64,000 nt of DNA from Homalodisca vitripennis (Eukaryota > Arthropoda > Insecta > Hemiptera > Cicadellidae), in the NCBI RefSeq assembly GCF_021130785.1, contig NW_025776817.1:124001-188000 (forward strand). Reading direction: 5' to 3'. Shown one piece after another: positions 11,290-20,908 of this stretch (position 1 is the first letter of the stretch; every line of letters begins with the position of its first letter). The notes under the pieces are model-generated. The model was not told the DNA's origin and did no database searches. It worked only from the letters and a program-made list of their open reading frames with translations. The position numbers and the translations under genes are program-made.

Positions 11290-12170
11290 ATAACCGCTGT
11301 TCAAATTGTCAGATTATAAGTCCTTATTTGGATTAAAGTGAGTTACAGTACAAAAAACATGTTCGAGAATTTAATAGAATTGTCCAATCAACAACCCTTT
11401 GATGATGCAAGGTGTTTAGTACTAATGAATTGATATAAGCTCTGAGCATGTCAGACTAGGGCACGTTGAGAACATTTAATGACTAAGGTTACAGTAAATT
11501 ATAAAGTTTAGTGTACCTGCGTATTTTACAGGTTTAAAGATTCGTAGGTCACTCTTTGTAAAAATGTAAAAACTGGAATGTTTGACAATATCGGTACTAA
11601 CACTTGGCTGAAAATGGCTAATTTAGTCATTCCTTATCGTTGTATGAAGGTTCAATTTAAAAAACAACTATATTTCCTAAAAATATCACTTGATTATTTT
11701 ACTTCTTTATAGTTCCTTTATTACGCCCGCACCAAATCTAGTTTTGACGAGCAATTTGATGTAGGGAGGAAATATTTCATGAATTATACGAATCTCGAGG
11801 CTGTTTGTTTATACTTGTAAATGCTTGGCCCCTAGACTAAAAAGAATTAAAATTTAGCTTATGGTCGTGTCCATAACGAAAAATAATATCAATTACGTGG
11901 GATAAAATACGAAAACTTTAATTAAATAATCCAGCTGATAAGTCCCCTACAGAAGTAAACATCTAAATTACTTATATCTATGGAAACAACGAAAGAAAAG
12001 TTCGGTATATTTAAAAGTGTGTTGAACTGTTCACTACTATATTAAAGAGTCATTGTAATCGCAGCACCTCGGAGAACCACCGAACAAGGAACAGGATGTG
12101 AGGCTCTTAGAAAGGACTAGGACCAGGATCTATTGTGAGTTATTTTTATTTTTGATAGATCACTGTTTCT
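11290..12170 (+). repeat. Repeat module I plus long unit variant, copy U4
   Basis: Matches 62812-63760 over its length. Shared stretches are AATTGTCAGATT, GTGTATTTTACA-type phrases, CTGAAAATGGYTAAT, ACTAAAARAG after CGCTTGGCCC/TGCTTGGCCC, TATGGAAACAACGAAA, and an exon-like island at 12062-12140 (CAGCACCTCGGAGAACCACC, GACTAGGACCAGGATC, then GTGAGTTATTTT). The island differs from those in U2/U3 but agrees closely with 63675-63750, so two sub-families of the unit exist. Confidence 0.7.
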
Positions 12171-12584
12171 GCTCTCACTATCTCATGAAATCTAAAGAGC
12201 TTAGTTTAAATCCTGGTGTTATCGACAATTTATCACAGCATATTACACTAGACCAGCGCATATACTATTACACATAAACAATAACATATAACATTCAGTA
12301 TATTACACAAATAGTAACGTGGTGAAAAGCAAACTGAAATTTTTGTTTGTTGATCTTATCATTACTTTTATATCTTTAATAGGATGATTAATATACAAAA
12401 TAAATTCCACTTGTACGTTCTTCGTAAAATCTTCAGTACGTTCTCGATTAAATGTGCGCTTTGGCTGTTTTTAATTCTCCATGTACCTAAAGCAAGCATA
12501 TAGAATCACTTTAATATTTTCCAAGATATGTATTTCCAAAAATGTGTACTTTCAGATCTATTCGGCACATGCTGCATAAAGAAT
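12171..12584. other. AT-rich DNA, no gene seen
   Basis: No coding potential; no clear module assignment. Confidence 0.45.
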
Positions 12585-13240
12585 TACCAGAATGTCCCTA
12601 GTAGACACCTTCCACCATAGCTAAGTAATTACTGTCTCAGGTTATTAAATCAAGGCCCGAGTTCGAGTGCTTGTTCGCGCACACGGTATGCACATAGTAA
12701 CAATAATCTTAACCTAGTTTGAAGTATGATCATTCATGATCAAACCTTCTTCGTTAGTGTTTGAATTTGAATAACAGTATCAATGCAACCTACAATTCAA
12801 TGCAGAATTTTACGTTTTGTTTACTTCGTTCAATATTTTACAGTTCAGGAATTATAACAGTTTTAATAAAAAGGTATTGACTTAAAATTGTAAAATTGTA
12901 TGTAAGAAATTCACAATAGCTTAAACTATAATAGATTCAAGATCTCTTACTGAAGGCCACTAAAACGTTTCAGAAACAATAGTTTCAGTACGTTTCAGTA
13001 GTAAATTTACTATTGCTTTACACAAAACCCCAAATAACTGTATTGAATATGTATGTTACAAAATATGTCTCGTACTAAAGGAAATTTAGTTTCAAACTAT
13101 CTAAAAGTGAGAGCAGTTTTAAGTATGTGTATATAGAGAGCCTAACAATAAACTGTGTGCCTAAGATCTTATTTTCCTAAGAAATTGGTGTTTAGTTTCT
13201 ATGAATATGTATACTGATTCATTTAATCTAAGGAATTAAC
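12585..13240 (+). repeat. Repeat modules D and J, copy 1, with tRNA-like head
   Basis: Matches 45811-46340 and, in its first part, 57508-57790. The head (12600-12690) has an A-box-like ATAGCTAAGTAATT at about 12617 and a B-box-like GAGTTCGAGTGC at 12659-12670, about 40 bases apart, as in tRNAs and tRNA-derived SINEs. The remainder contains AACAATAATCTTAACCTAGT, TTCAGGAATTATAACAG and CAAATAACTGTATTGAATATG. I infer an ancient SINE-like insertion that was then duplicated as part of the larger array. Confidence 0.6.
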
Positions 13241-13639
13241 AAGAATTCATGTTGTGTATTTAGTGTATGCTTTATCAAAAGCTATCATGATGTATCTAAA
13301 CTGCTATAATCTTTATGTAAACATTTATCTATATCTGTTATGTAGATTTTAACATAAAAATTCTACTCTTGATGTTTTAATTTCTTAATCAAGCTACTCC
13401 AGAAACACTTCATGATCTATATTAGTCCTATTGAATTAATCCTATATGTGAGTTTGAATTATATAAGAATTGAAATATGTCAACCTAAAATGAAGGTTTA
13501 CTATAAGTTAAAATATATTAACTTTCTGTTCTGTATATAAAAGTACTTCTTGTGCAATGCTTCAACCTGCTTACAAGTACTAACAACTATAACCTTCAAC
13601 CCACTTAGGGTCTAATAGAGTAAGCAAAATTATCATTAA
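13241..13639. other. AT-rich DNA, no gene seen
   Basis: No feature recognised. Confidence 0.45.
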
Positions 13640-14830
13640 TGGAATCCAGGGAGTTAATAGCTAAAATGTAGTACAATATTAAGAAAGGTTAAAATAATAG
13701 AAGATGGAACAAACGATAGAATTAAGAAACGATTTTAATGTTAGTATAATGTACACAAGCACGTGAGGGTGAAAGCCAAAGTAAATAGAAACAGGTGAAT
13801 TATATACAACAGTGTCAATATTAATATTGTTATAATATCCATAGAAACTACAAAGCAAATATAATTCAATGGATTTCAATAAATTGAAAAGTAGTTTACA
13901 GAAGTCATTGAACACACACCACATTGGTTTGGAGGAGCCCACCCAAAACAAGTGTGACTAGGCTAAAAGCTTGATAAGGACCAGGAAACCTTTCGTACTT
14001 AATTATTAAAAGTAAAGTCATTAGACACGCAGGGCGTAGACAATCTACACTGGGATTCACCCAGTACTATGGCAAAGACCACGATAGAGAAAAGGACTTA
14101 TAGATGAGTTACTTTAATTATTTACAATTCAAAATTTTTCTTAAAATTCTTCCAACACAAAGTAGTTTAAATCTTAGATTTAGAGATTTATAATTACATA
14201 AAAACACATTGAAATAGTTCCTATTTAATAATGTAGTTATTAACTGGATTTAGTGTTTAAGGAAATTTAAAAATTATTTTTATTTTATTTGCAAGTGAAG
14301 TTTACCTAAATCAAAGATTATCTTTCTTACATTTTGTGGGCAAACCGAAAGAACCCCTGATGTATTGATTTAAATCCTTTAAGTACTCTAAGTGTATAGA
14401 AATAATCAGTTTACAATCACCTTCAACATCATCTCTAAATGTTTTAAGGTCCTTTCACATATATACATATTTTATAAAAAAGTGTAAAGATTACTTAGAG
14501 AATTACTTGGTTAAATTTGCCTGAGAGACATCTTTCAGGCATTTTATAGTTGTTTAATATTAAAAATAATTTGAAATTAGTAAATTATTTTTGACTTGGG
14601 ATTAAAATTAATAACTTAATTATATTTACTTTTTTGCACTGAAAACTTTAATAAGGATATTGAACAAATTTGAGGAGAAATACGGTCTATAATCTTGAAC
14701 TTTATCTTTTTAGTTTGCTGAAATTAACACCAGAGCTCTTTTTAAATTTACAAGATTATTAAAGTAATACAGCCATAGAAATAACTTATTAGAATCCATT
14801 TTTGCCTATATTAAATTTAACAATTAATAA
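13640..14830 (+). repeat. Long repeat unit, copy U5
   Basis: Contains TATACAACAGTGTCAATATTAATA, ATCCATAGAAACTACAAAG near 13840, an exon-like island at about 13905-14112 of the longer, two-part type (CACGCAGGGCGTAGACAATC to ATAGATGAGTTACTTTAA), the AAGTACTCTAAGTGTATAG block at about 14370, and a tail with ACACCAGAGCTCT near 14730. The same order occurs in U1, U6, U12 and U13. Confidence 0.7.
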
Positions 14831-15747
14831 TAATATTACCCTATTGCTTGCAGAAATTATAATGAGTCGTTTTAGAGAATATCTGAAAACATTCTTTAAA
14901 ATAATTATAAGTCATGTTTTCTTACGAAGATTTTTATGTTTTTGACTACAATGTATTTTTTTCATTATAATTGTGGTTCATTATTTTCCTCGAAAATTAA
15001 TGCGCATTTTTAATGAATCGGTTTACAACGCCCAAATCTTTTAAGATCCGTTCATATATATTTGATAAAGAGTATTGATTACTTAAATATGTCTAAGAGA
15101 CATCTTTCAGTCATTTTATTTATTTAAATCCTTAATGTACTCGAAGTGAACAGAAAGAATAAGTTTACAATCACCTTCAATATCATCTCTAATGGTTCTA
15201 TGGTCCTTTCATACATATTTTGATAAAAAGATTTAAAGATTACTTAGAGAATTATATAGTTAAATATGCCTGAGAGAGACATCTTTCAGCTATTGTAAAT
15301 AATTTGAAATTAGTGACAGTAAGTTGTCTTAGGATTAAAATTTATAACTTAATTATATTTGATTGCTTGCTCTTAAAAATTACGTAACGGTATTGTAAAA
15401 CTTTTTGAGGAGAAATATAGTCTATAATTAATTGTTGATTTAATCAAAATCTTACTGGAACCACCACCAGAGGTCAAAAATAAACCTTCATAGACATTCC
15501 GAATAAAATCAATTACTAAACTTGTAGACGAGACGTTAAGAGCCTCTTTGAGCCAAAGAATAAACATACAAATAAAACAATTTAAATTGAACAGTTATCA
15601 ATTATTCTGTACCGTGCTCTATTGTCCCCTTAAAATATTGAGTTTCTCAACTAAGTGAGATTTTATTATAACATAGAATTTGCTTTTCTAAAAAGTTATA
15701 CAACAGCTGAATATTGACATCTAGTAGGAAGGTGCAGGATAAACAAT
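14831..15747 (+). repeat. Second partial copy of the U5 downstream block
   Basis: From about 14990 the sequence repeats the part of the unit beginning with the AGTACTC block. TGTACTCGAAGTGAACAGAAAG at about 15130 is followed by ATCACCTTCAATATCATCTCTAA, almost as in 14400-14440, then CTGAGAGAGACATCTTTCAG and ACCACCAGAGGTC near 15465. It lies about 750 bp downstream of the U5 block and lacks the leader and island. Module H (TAGACGAGACGTTAAGAGCC) follows at about 15520. Confidence 0.65.
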
Positions 15748-15860
15748 TGCCAGAATGTGCCTATTAGACATCTTTTACTATCTTAGTAGCTAATCTAGCT
15801 AATCGATCACTGTCTCAGCTTATCGATTTAAAGGCTTGAGCTCGAGTCCCGGTTAGAGGA
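15748..15860 (+). repeat. tRNA-like module D, copy 2
   Basis: The head resembles 12585-12690: CCAGAATGTGCCTATTAGACATCTT, then ATCACTGTCTCAGCTTAT and GAGCTCGAGTCCCGG as B-box-like sequence. The A-box region is disturbed. The J part that follows in other copies is absent, and module K begins instead. Strand is inferred from the order of the A- and B-like boxes. Confidence 0.5.
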
Positions 15861-15879
15861 TATGACTTTCGCAACCTGA

Positions 15880-16816
15880 AGTAATAAAGGCTCCAAAACG
15901 TCATGTATAGAAAGTAAAATTTGTGAATTGAGTAGATCTAAGTTTAGCGTTCCTAAAGAAGTGGGTAGAAAATGTGCGATAAGATTTTGACAGCGCTTAT
16001 TTTGGAAATAGGCCAACAGACTTTTTTTAACTAAAAAGTCATATATGAAAGTTTAATCGTGACTATATGTTATAAAATTAAAATACCAAAGAGCTTTTTC
16101 TTCATGAATGCGGTTTATCAAGAAATATACTATGCATTTGAAGTAAGTTTTAACGTCCTTTGCGAGTATATATTAAAACTAATTGTCAAGCCCAAAACGG
16201 TGTAATAATACTTTTATTTTTAAACTCTATCAATATAAATATTGTTATACCTTTAGGACAAGAAGATTATAAATTGAACCTTGTCCTATAAGGAACTTAG
16301 CGCTGCTTCCGGAGTGACAGGATATTCTGGATGAGTAAGGTTAGGGGTAGGGTTCGCCTCATATTGACATCCATGAGGAATAATTTAGGGTACTCATCTC
16401 ATCATGTACCCTCGAAAGAGTGGGAGGCCGTTTTTGAACCGGCCTCTTTAGTCAAAACGGTAGGGTGCGACACACCCTTTTGTCTAGGCTGGCAAGAACC
16501 TTTATCTCTTAGAAAACGAACCCTGCCACCTCCAAACAGTCATCTGCTGCAATAGACTAGAAATTTCGAATTAACATGACCCCAAGAATCTTGACATTTG
16601 CGGTTTGGGATGTGCCACTTCTGGACATCCATAACGTTGGCGAGTAAGATCGGAGTAAACTGTTCCAACCCATATTTCAAATAATGTATTGTTTATTTAA
16701 TAACTTATCGATATCGTAAGTTGTATAATCTAAGGAACTTTACAATTGTAATTTAACATATACTGTTATGTAGACTATTTAAGTTATATACATCAAAGGA
16801 AAAGTAACCTACCAAG
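15880..16816 (+). repeat. Repeat module K, copy 1, with GC-rich island
   Basis: Matches 52291-53625. Shared stretches are the GATAAGATTTTGACAGCG/AATAAGATTTTGACTGCG phrase, AAAATACCAAAGAGCTTTT, AGTGACAGG, GGTTAGGGGTAGGG/AGTTAGGGGTAGGG and GATGTGCC.CTTCTGGACAT. The island at 16276-16660 is clearly GC-richer. Its 74-residue open frame (16331-16555) is not kept in copy 2, but three hairpins are kept (see findings). The BEL/Pao element is inserted at the end of this module, and the interrupted homology to 53630 onward resumes at 25026. Confidence 0.75.
16409..16478. ncRNA. Candidate structured RNA element (three hairpins)
   Basis: Three hairpins follow one another: CCCTC-GAAA-GAG(T)GGG at 16409-16424 (GNRA-type loop), GGCCG-loop-CGGCC at 16426-16444, and AGGGTG-CGACA-CACCCT at 16462-16478. 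The paralogous copy at 52813-52884 has a perfect CCCCTC-GAAA-GAGGGG, a paired second stem, and GGGGTG-GCA-CACTCT, in which substitutions keep pairing through G.U. Read on the minus strand, the second hairpin looks like a tRNA T-arm with B-box-like GGTTCAAA. Transcription is unknown and strand undecided; it may be part of an old SINE. Confidence 0.3.
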
Positions 16817-16821
16817 GTTCT
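16817..16821. repeat. Target-site duplication, left copy
   Basis: GTTCT directly precedes the 5' LTR and recurs at 25021-25025 directly after the 3' LTR. Five bases is the usual size for BEL/Pao integration. Confidence 0.95.
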
Positions 16822-16876
16822 TGTTCAATATTTAATTTAATATAGATAAGCATAATCTAGCCCAGACGCATTTAGG

Positions 16877-16912
16877 TATAAGAGAGAGAGGGAGCGTGGT
16901 CCCAAATCAGTC
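16877..16912 (+). promoter_or_regulatory. LTR core promoter: TATA box plus initiator
   Basis: TATAAGAG begins at 16877, and TCAGTC, the arthropod initiator consensus, lies at 16907-16912. The presumed start A at 16909 is 32 bases after the first T of the TATA box, the expected spacing. This would make U3 only 87 bp. The same pair occurs in the 3' LTR at 24359 and 24389-24394. No DPE-like sequence is seen at the usual distance. Confidence 0.7.
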
Positions 16913-17498
16913 GTCCGCTGTTCCAATCAGCGCCACACCCCCTGATATCTTAAAGGGTCCTGTCCTTGAAGTATTCTGGGCGCTCTTCCGCTTTGCGACT
17001 GCTGCCCGTTCGGCGAATAGCAGATACCCCTCTAACCAACCAGGGCGATAGCGTCCCCTGGAGCGAGCCGCTTCCCGGCATTCTGAGTGGAATCATCGGC
17101 CGGAGACCATGTAGCTCTACAGTTCGTGGGTCACTCTTTGTGCTCGACCCTTTCGTATTGACTTTGTTTTCAAGTGTTTTTCTTTAATGTGCATTACCAT
17201 CCTCCTCCCACACTCCTTTGGAGGTAATTTCAGGGTATTAGTGGAGAAGACAGTGTCCAGTGCGGATTATTCGTCGTTCTACCGCGGCCGCCAGCGGTGA
17301 CGCCCGTTCGCTACGCGCCAATTACGTCGCGCCTAAGCACTCCTGTCGTTGCTGCTTCCCCCTGTGGATCTCTACACACAGCGAGTTTTCCAAGGTACTG
17401 TTAAAACTCCATCACTTGTGTTGTATTCTCCTCTCACCTCTTCTTACCTGCCCACTTTCCCGCCATTCTGCACACTGTTTTATTTTTATTTTCATAAT

Positions 17499-17508
17499 TG
17501 GTCCTCCG
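17499..17508 (+). other. PBS-like sequence inside the LTR
   Basis: TGGTCCTCCG followed by ATTATT lies 30 bases before the LTR end. It repeats the first ten bases of the primer-binding site at 17544, then resumes with the same ATTATT after skipping six bases. It is also present in the 3' LTR at 24981-24990. Confidence 0.7.
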
Positions 17509-17538
17509 ATTATTAATTTTTAACTTCTGCCCCGTACA

Positions 17539-18893
17539 TTTTTTGGTCCTCCGGGCCGGATTATTGTGAATCAGTCCTGTAGATTACAGTAATTTGTGTT
17601 GTAATTAATTAATTGTAACAGGCGTCGTTACGCCATTTTGAATCTGCCGTACCGACGCTACCGGCTTGTATGGTGGCGCTGCGAACGTGTTGTACTGGTA
17701 ACATTGTTTCTTCTCTCGCGCAACTGGATCGTTGACGTCAACAACTATTACGTAATTGTCCGTAGGCAGTCTAATTTTACGACCGCCCCTCAACAGCTGA
17801 TGGCCCGATCGATACTTGAATGCACGGCCTCCGCTGCAGTCAGCTGTACCGGTTTTTGATACTGCATTTCTCTCGCCGTAACGGAACTCTGTTTATATCT
17901 CTGAATAGAGACTCGGACACGAGTCCACCCATACTCTCTCTCACATTAGTAATATACTAGTAATGTATTTGGTTAACAACAGGGCAATATCTGGTTTAGT
18001 TAATTGACCACTCTTTCTTTGATAGTATTAATTAACTCACAATAATTCTCCATTCCATTAATGTAACTTTGTGCTAGTGGAAATTTAATTGTTCCTTGTA
18101 ATTGTTTCTAAAGCAATATATTGCTCACTATTCAATTTGCTATTGAATAACATTTCGCTTTGTTCCATTGTAATTTACTTGTTAAATAAGCAACCAATTA
18201 ATTGCCATTCTAAGTTCTCATGTCAATTTAAGATTTAACTTGAACTGATTTGCTCTCCTTTTCATTTCAATTATATCATTGTTGTTTCATGTTCTAGCGT
18301 AAATTATGTTAAGAAGTGTTAGATTAACTCTCTGATCGATAGTATTGGTGATTGTAGGTCAATTCTATGGTGTACTCTTGCCAAATTATTGAAAGCAACA
18401 TTTCTTATCTCTAACCTACATATTAGCTACTTATTTCTCTACACTCCATTGTATTTTGTCAATTTTATTTTAAAAGGTTCATTCACCGTTCTCTACATTG
18501 TGTCTCTTTATCAACCTGATTAACTTAGGATATCTCTCACGGGTTACTTAATTGTTTAATAACAATTATCACTGTCTCTCTTATATTATTTTTACTAATA
18601 ATTGCTCCATTTAAAATATTTTCTCGCCTTAGGGTTACATAACATTGGTACTTAGATTAGCTATTAAGGTAGCTTAGGTGGACATACCGGTACTTAATGT
18701 AATCTAATTTTGTCTTATCTCAACTTAACTTGTTCCCCCCTTTCGCTTACATTGATTTGTTTACATTACGGTATCCCTCCATTGTTTTTTAAATTATCTT
18801 TGTTAATTGTCTCATTTTATTGTTTTGTGGCACTATCGGGAAACCTTTGGTAATTCTCATTTGTAAAACTGCTTTGCCCCTTTCGATATCACA
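17539..18893 (+). other. Long untranslated leader of the BEL/Pao element
   Basis: 1355 bases separate the 5' LTR from the gag ATG. The first 400 bases are GC-balanced and include a perfect TGACGTCA at 17733-17740. The rest is AT-rich with many short upstream ATGs and stops. Small open frames here (17638-17859 and the minus-strand 17605-17793) look like chance. A donor-like CAAGGTACTG at about 17390 in the LTR raises the possibility that the leader is spliced, but no convincing acceptor was found before 18894. Confidence 0.6.
17544..17562 (+). promoter_or_regulatory. Primer-binding site, tRNA-Tyr-like
   Basis: TGGTCCTCCGGGCCGGATT begins five bases (TTTTT) after the LTR. The initial TGG pairs with the CCA end of a tRNA. 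From memory of insect tRNA-Tyr 3' ends (AATCCGGCTCGAAGGACCA), 17 of 19 positions pair as Watson-Crick, one as G.U, and one is a mismatch. A variant tRNA-Tyr gene could match fully. Confidence 0.65.
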
Positions 18894-19619
18894 ATGGCTC
18901 CCAAGGAATTCAAATACGAAACTTATCGTAAATCAACAGATCTTATCAAATCTCGTTTTGCTTCTCTTAACGAAACCGTCACGAAAATCACTACCAGCGC
19001 TCCACCTTTGACACCAGTTCAAATCAGACAATTAAACACAGTGTTCGCGGAACTAAAGAAGAAACGCGCGGACTTTGAACTTAACCTTCAACGTGTCATC
19101 GAAGGTGACAGTGAAGCAGCGGATCAAGATACTCTTTCCAAAGATCAGGATGAGGTTAACGACCTATATGTCGCTATTTCTAGCTTGATCGAGGTTCATC
19201 TTGTCACTGAACCCACAACTCCCGCGTCCTCATCACATTCTGATCATCCCGCGTTGTTCCCCACGACGGTAACTGGAGTCAAGTTGCCTAAATTAAACTT
19301 ACAGACGTTTGATGGTTCTCCTATGAAATGGATTTCATTTATCAACCTGTTTGACACTACAGTACACCGCAGTGCTTCACTCTCTAACGTCGCTAAGTTC
19401 CAGTATTTACTGAGCATATTGGAAGGCGAACCTCTGAACTTAGTGAAGTCGCTCAATCTCACCCCCGCCAATTACCTCATTGCTTATCAGTTGTTGCGGG
19501 ACAGATATCATAACATACGCCGCCTCACTACTCTCCATCTAAATTATATACTTGACATGCCCGCAGTCGCTAGCAACAATGCTAAACAACTTAGAGCGTT
19601 TCATAACAACATTTTATGA
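18894..19619 (+). CDS. gag: BEL/Pao Gag, N-terminal part
   Basis: This frame starts at the first ATG after the long leader, in good context (CACAATGGCT), and encodes 241 residues. Residues 1-100 are predicted helical and charged, with a run rich in K, E and D. Residues 131-210 begin with LPKLNLQTFDG and match the DUF1759 domain that marks BEL/Pao Gag proteins. The frame runs into a stop at 19617-19619. Homology continues in the next forward frame, where the same DNA reads YEHSESLKALDCD. The break sits at a run of four T (19612-19615), equivalent to one surplus base, so only the part up to about 19611 is genuine Gag. Gag forms the cytoplasmic virus-like particle and packages the element RNA. 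Confidence 0.85.
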   Translation: MAPKEFKYETYRKSTDLIKSRFASLNETVTKITTSAPPLTPVQIRQLNTVFAELKKKRADFELNLQRVIEGDSEAADQDTLSKDQDEVNDLYVAISSLIEVHLVTEPTTPASSSHSDHPALFPTTVTGVKLPKLNLQTFDGSPMKWISFINLFDTTVHRSASLSNVAKFQYLLSILEGEPLNLVKSLNLTPANYLIAYQLLRDRYHNIRRLTTLHLNYILDMPAVASNNAKQLRAFHNNIL

Positions 19620-20286
19620 ACATTCAGAGTCCTTGAAAGCCCTGGACTGTGATATCGCCTCTGATAATCCTCTATTGTCAGCTCACTTGTTGCGCAAACT
19701 TGACAGCAAAACTGTCCAGAAATTGGAACAGTATCGTGAGTCCCAAAGAGAGCCTGGCGCCGCTCCGCATTCCCTCCCCAAGGTCACGGAGATTATAACA
19801 TTTTTAAATCTGGAATGCTCCCAGATTGAAGACGCTAGCCTTCACACCCACTCTGAGACGAAAATACTGTCTACCTCTTCCAGACCGAGGGTTGAAAAGC
19901 GTGTTCAGTTCGCCTCCCCCAAGCAAATGAATTTGTTAGCTACTGACGCTAAAATTAATTCAAACTACGAAGCTCTTTGTTTTTGTTGCCGGAAATCTGG
20001 GCACAAAATTTACCAATGTCCTCTGTTTAAGGACAAGTCTCCTAATGAGCGGTACAACCTCGTTAAAGGTAACCAGCGGTGCATTTCATGCTTGGGAAAT
20101 CATCCGATTAAAGAGTGCAGATCCAAGAACACATGTTCGACTTGCCACAGGAAACACCATTCGCTTCTGCACTTTAATAACAGCGCCGATAGGCCTAGCT
20201 CTTCCGCCACTGCGCCTCTACCCCCCCCCCCCGCTAGCTGTCAACACAACACTGACTTGTGCCGCGCGCTCCACCTCTCTCACTGA
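19552..20286 (+). CDS. gag: BEL/Pao Gag, C-terminal part with zinc knuckles
   Basis: The genuine portion starts at about 19616 (residue 22 onward); the first residues are out of frame with Gag. It ends at the poly-C tract 20221-20232. The frame contains a CCHC knuckle, CFCCRKSGHKIYQC, at residues 143-156 (spacing CX2CX4HX4C), then a second set, CISCLGNHPIKEC, followed by CSTCHRKHHSLLH, the arrangement usual in BEL/Pao nucleocapsids. These knuckles bind the element RNA. After the twelve C residues the frame becomes nonsense and stops at 20284-20286, while protease homology continues in the next frame, again a shift equal to one extra base. Confidence 0.85.
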   Translation: MTCPQSLATMLNNLERFITTFYEHSESLKALDCDIASDNPLLSAHLLRKLDSKTVQKLEQYRESQREPGAAPHSLPKVTEIITFLNLECSQIEDASLHTHSETKILSTSSRPRVEKRVQFASPKQMNLLATDAKINSNYEALCFCCRKSGHKIYQCPLFKDKSPNERYNLVKGNQRCISCLGNHPIKECRSKNTCSTCHRKHHSLLHFNNSADRPSSSATAPLPPPPASCQHNTDLCRALHLSH

Positions 20287-20908
20287 AACAAGCACCGTGC
20301 TGCTCTGTACAGCACTGGTCAAACTCACTGCCCACAATGGCCAGTCATATATTTTCCGCGCCTTATTGGATTCTGGCAGTATGTCCGACTTTGTTTCTGA
20401 GCGTGCTGCTCAGCTGTTAGGCTCACGTCGCCAGCCTTCTAACCTCACTGTCATTGGGTTAGCCCAAAACATGACTAACACCAGAGGGTCACTAGATCTC
20501 AATCTTGAAACATTAACGGGACACTTAATTGCCCAAAACCATTCCTTCCATGTACTGGAAAAAATCTCTCTCGAACTTCCGCGGGTAGAACTTAACCCGG
20601 AAGTACTCATGCGAACAAAATCTTTTGTTCTCGCGGACCCGACCTTTGGCAAGCCTGGTCCAATCGATGTCCTCATCGGCAACTCTCTCTTCCCTCAACT
20701 GCTTACCAATGAGCGATACTCTCTCGGGGCGAATATGCCTTCTGCTCTTGGCACTATTTTTGGATATGTGATTGTTGGAAGTGCGCCGTGTCTCTCTACC
20801 GCGCAAAGAACCTCTAATCTCGCCATCTCTCTCCTCTCGACCACAGATACTGACCTCCACTCCTCCCTTCAACGATTTTTGGACACAGGAAGAACTTCCG
20901 ATCTGTAG
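20045..20908 (+). CDS. pro: BEL/Pao aspartic protease region
   Basis: The genuine part begins after the poly-C tract at about 20233. Residue D109 lies in ALLDSGSMSDFVSERAAQLLG, the active-site D-S-G loop of a retropepsin-like protease of the DUF1758 type found in BEL/Pao. The following 130 residues include IDVLIGNSLFP and LGTIFGYVIVGSAP, the conserved second half of this domain. The enzyme processes Gag-Pol inside the particle. At 20876-20880 a run of five T again carries one base too many. Before it the frame matches the polyprotein; after it the match moves to the frame of 20772-21098. Confidence 0.85.
   Translation: MSGTTSLKVTSGAFHAWEIIRLKSADPRTHVRLATGNTIRFCTLITAPIGLALPPLRLYPPPPLAVNTTLTCAARSTSLTETSTVLLCTALVKLTAHNGQSYIFRALLDSGSMSDFVSERAAQLLGSRRQPSNLTVIGLAQNMTNTRGSLDLNLETLTGHLIAQNHSFHVLEKISLELPRVELNPEVLMRTKSFVLADPTFGKPGPIDVLIGNSLFPQLLTNERYSLGANMPSALGTIFGYVIVGSAPCLSTAQRTSNLAISLLSTTDTDLHSSLQRFLDTGRTSDL

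Larger units (their letters stand above)
16822..17538 (+). repeat. 5' long terminal repeat
   Basis: 717 bp, beginning TGTTCAATATT and ending CCCCGTACA. It matches 24304-25020 at a constant offset of 7482 bases, with a single difference that I found (17443 C against 24925 G). Two short open frames inside it (16966-17187 and 17260-17523) occur in both LTRs but show no protein character. I found no AATAAA within the LTR, so the poly(A) site is unclear. Confidence 0.95.

Noticed and set aside
16331..16555. 74-residue frame in the GC-rich part of module K
   Set aside because: Copy 2 at 52.7-52.9 kb has frame changes and stops; base pairing is kept better than the frame.
16966..17187. 73-residue open frame in the 5' LTR (also 24448-24669)
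   Set aside because: Present in both LTRs only because LTRs are copies; no family character and it overlaps the predicted transcribed leader.
17260..17523. 87-residue open frame in the LTR (also 24742-25005)
   Set aside because: Same reason; low-complexity hydrophobic sequence in a pyrimidine-rich stretch.
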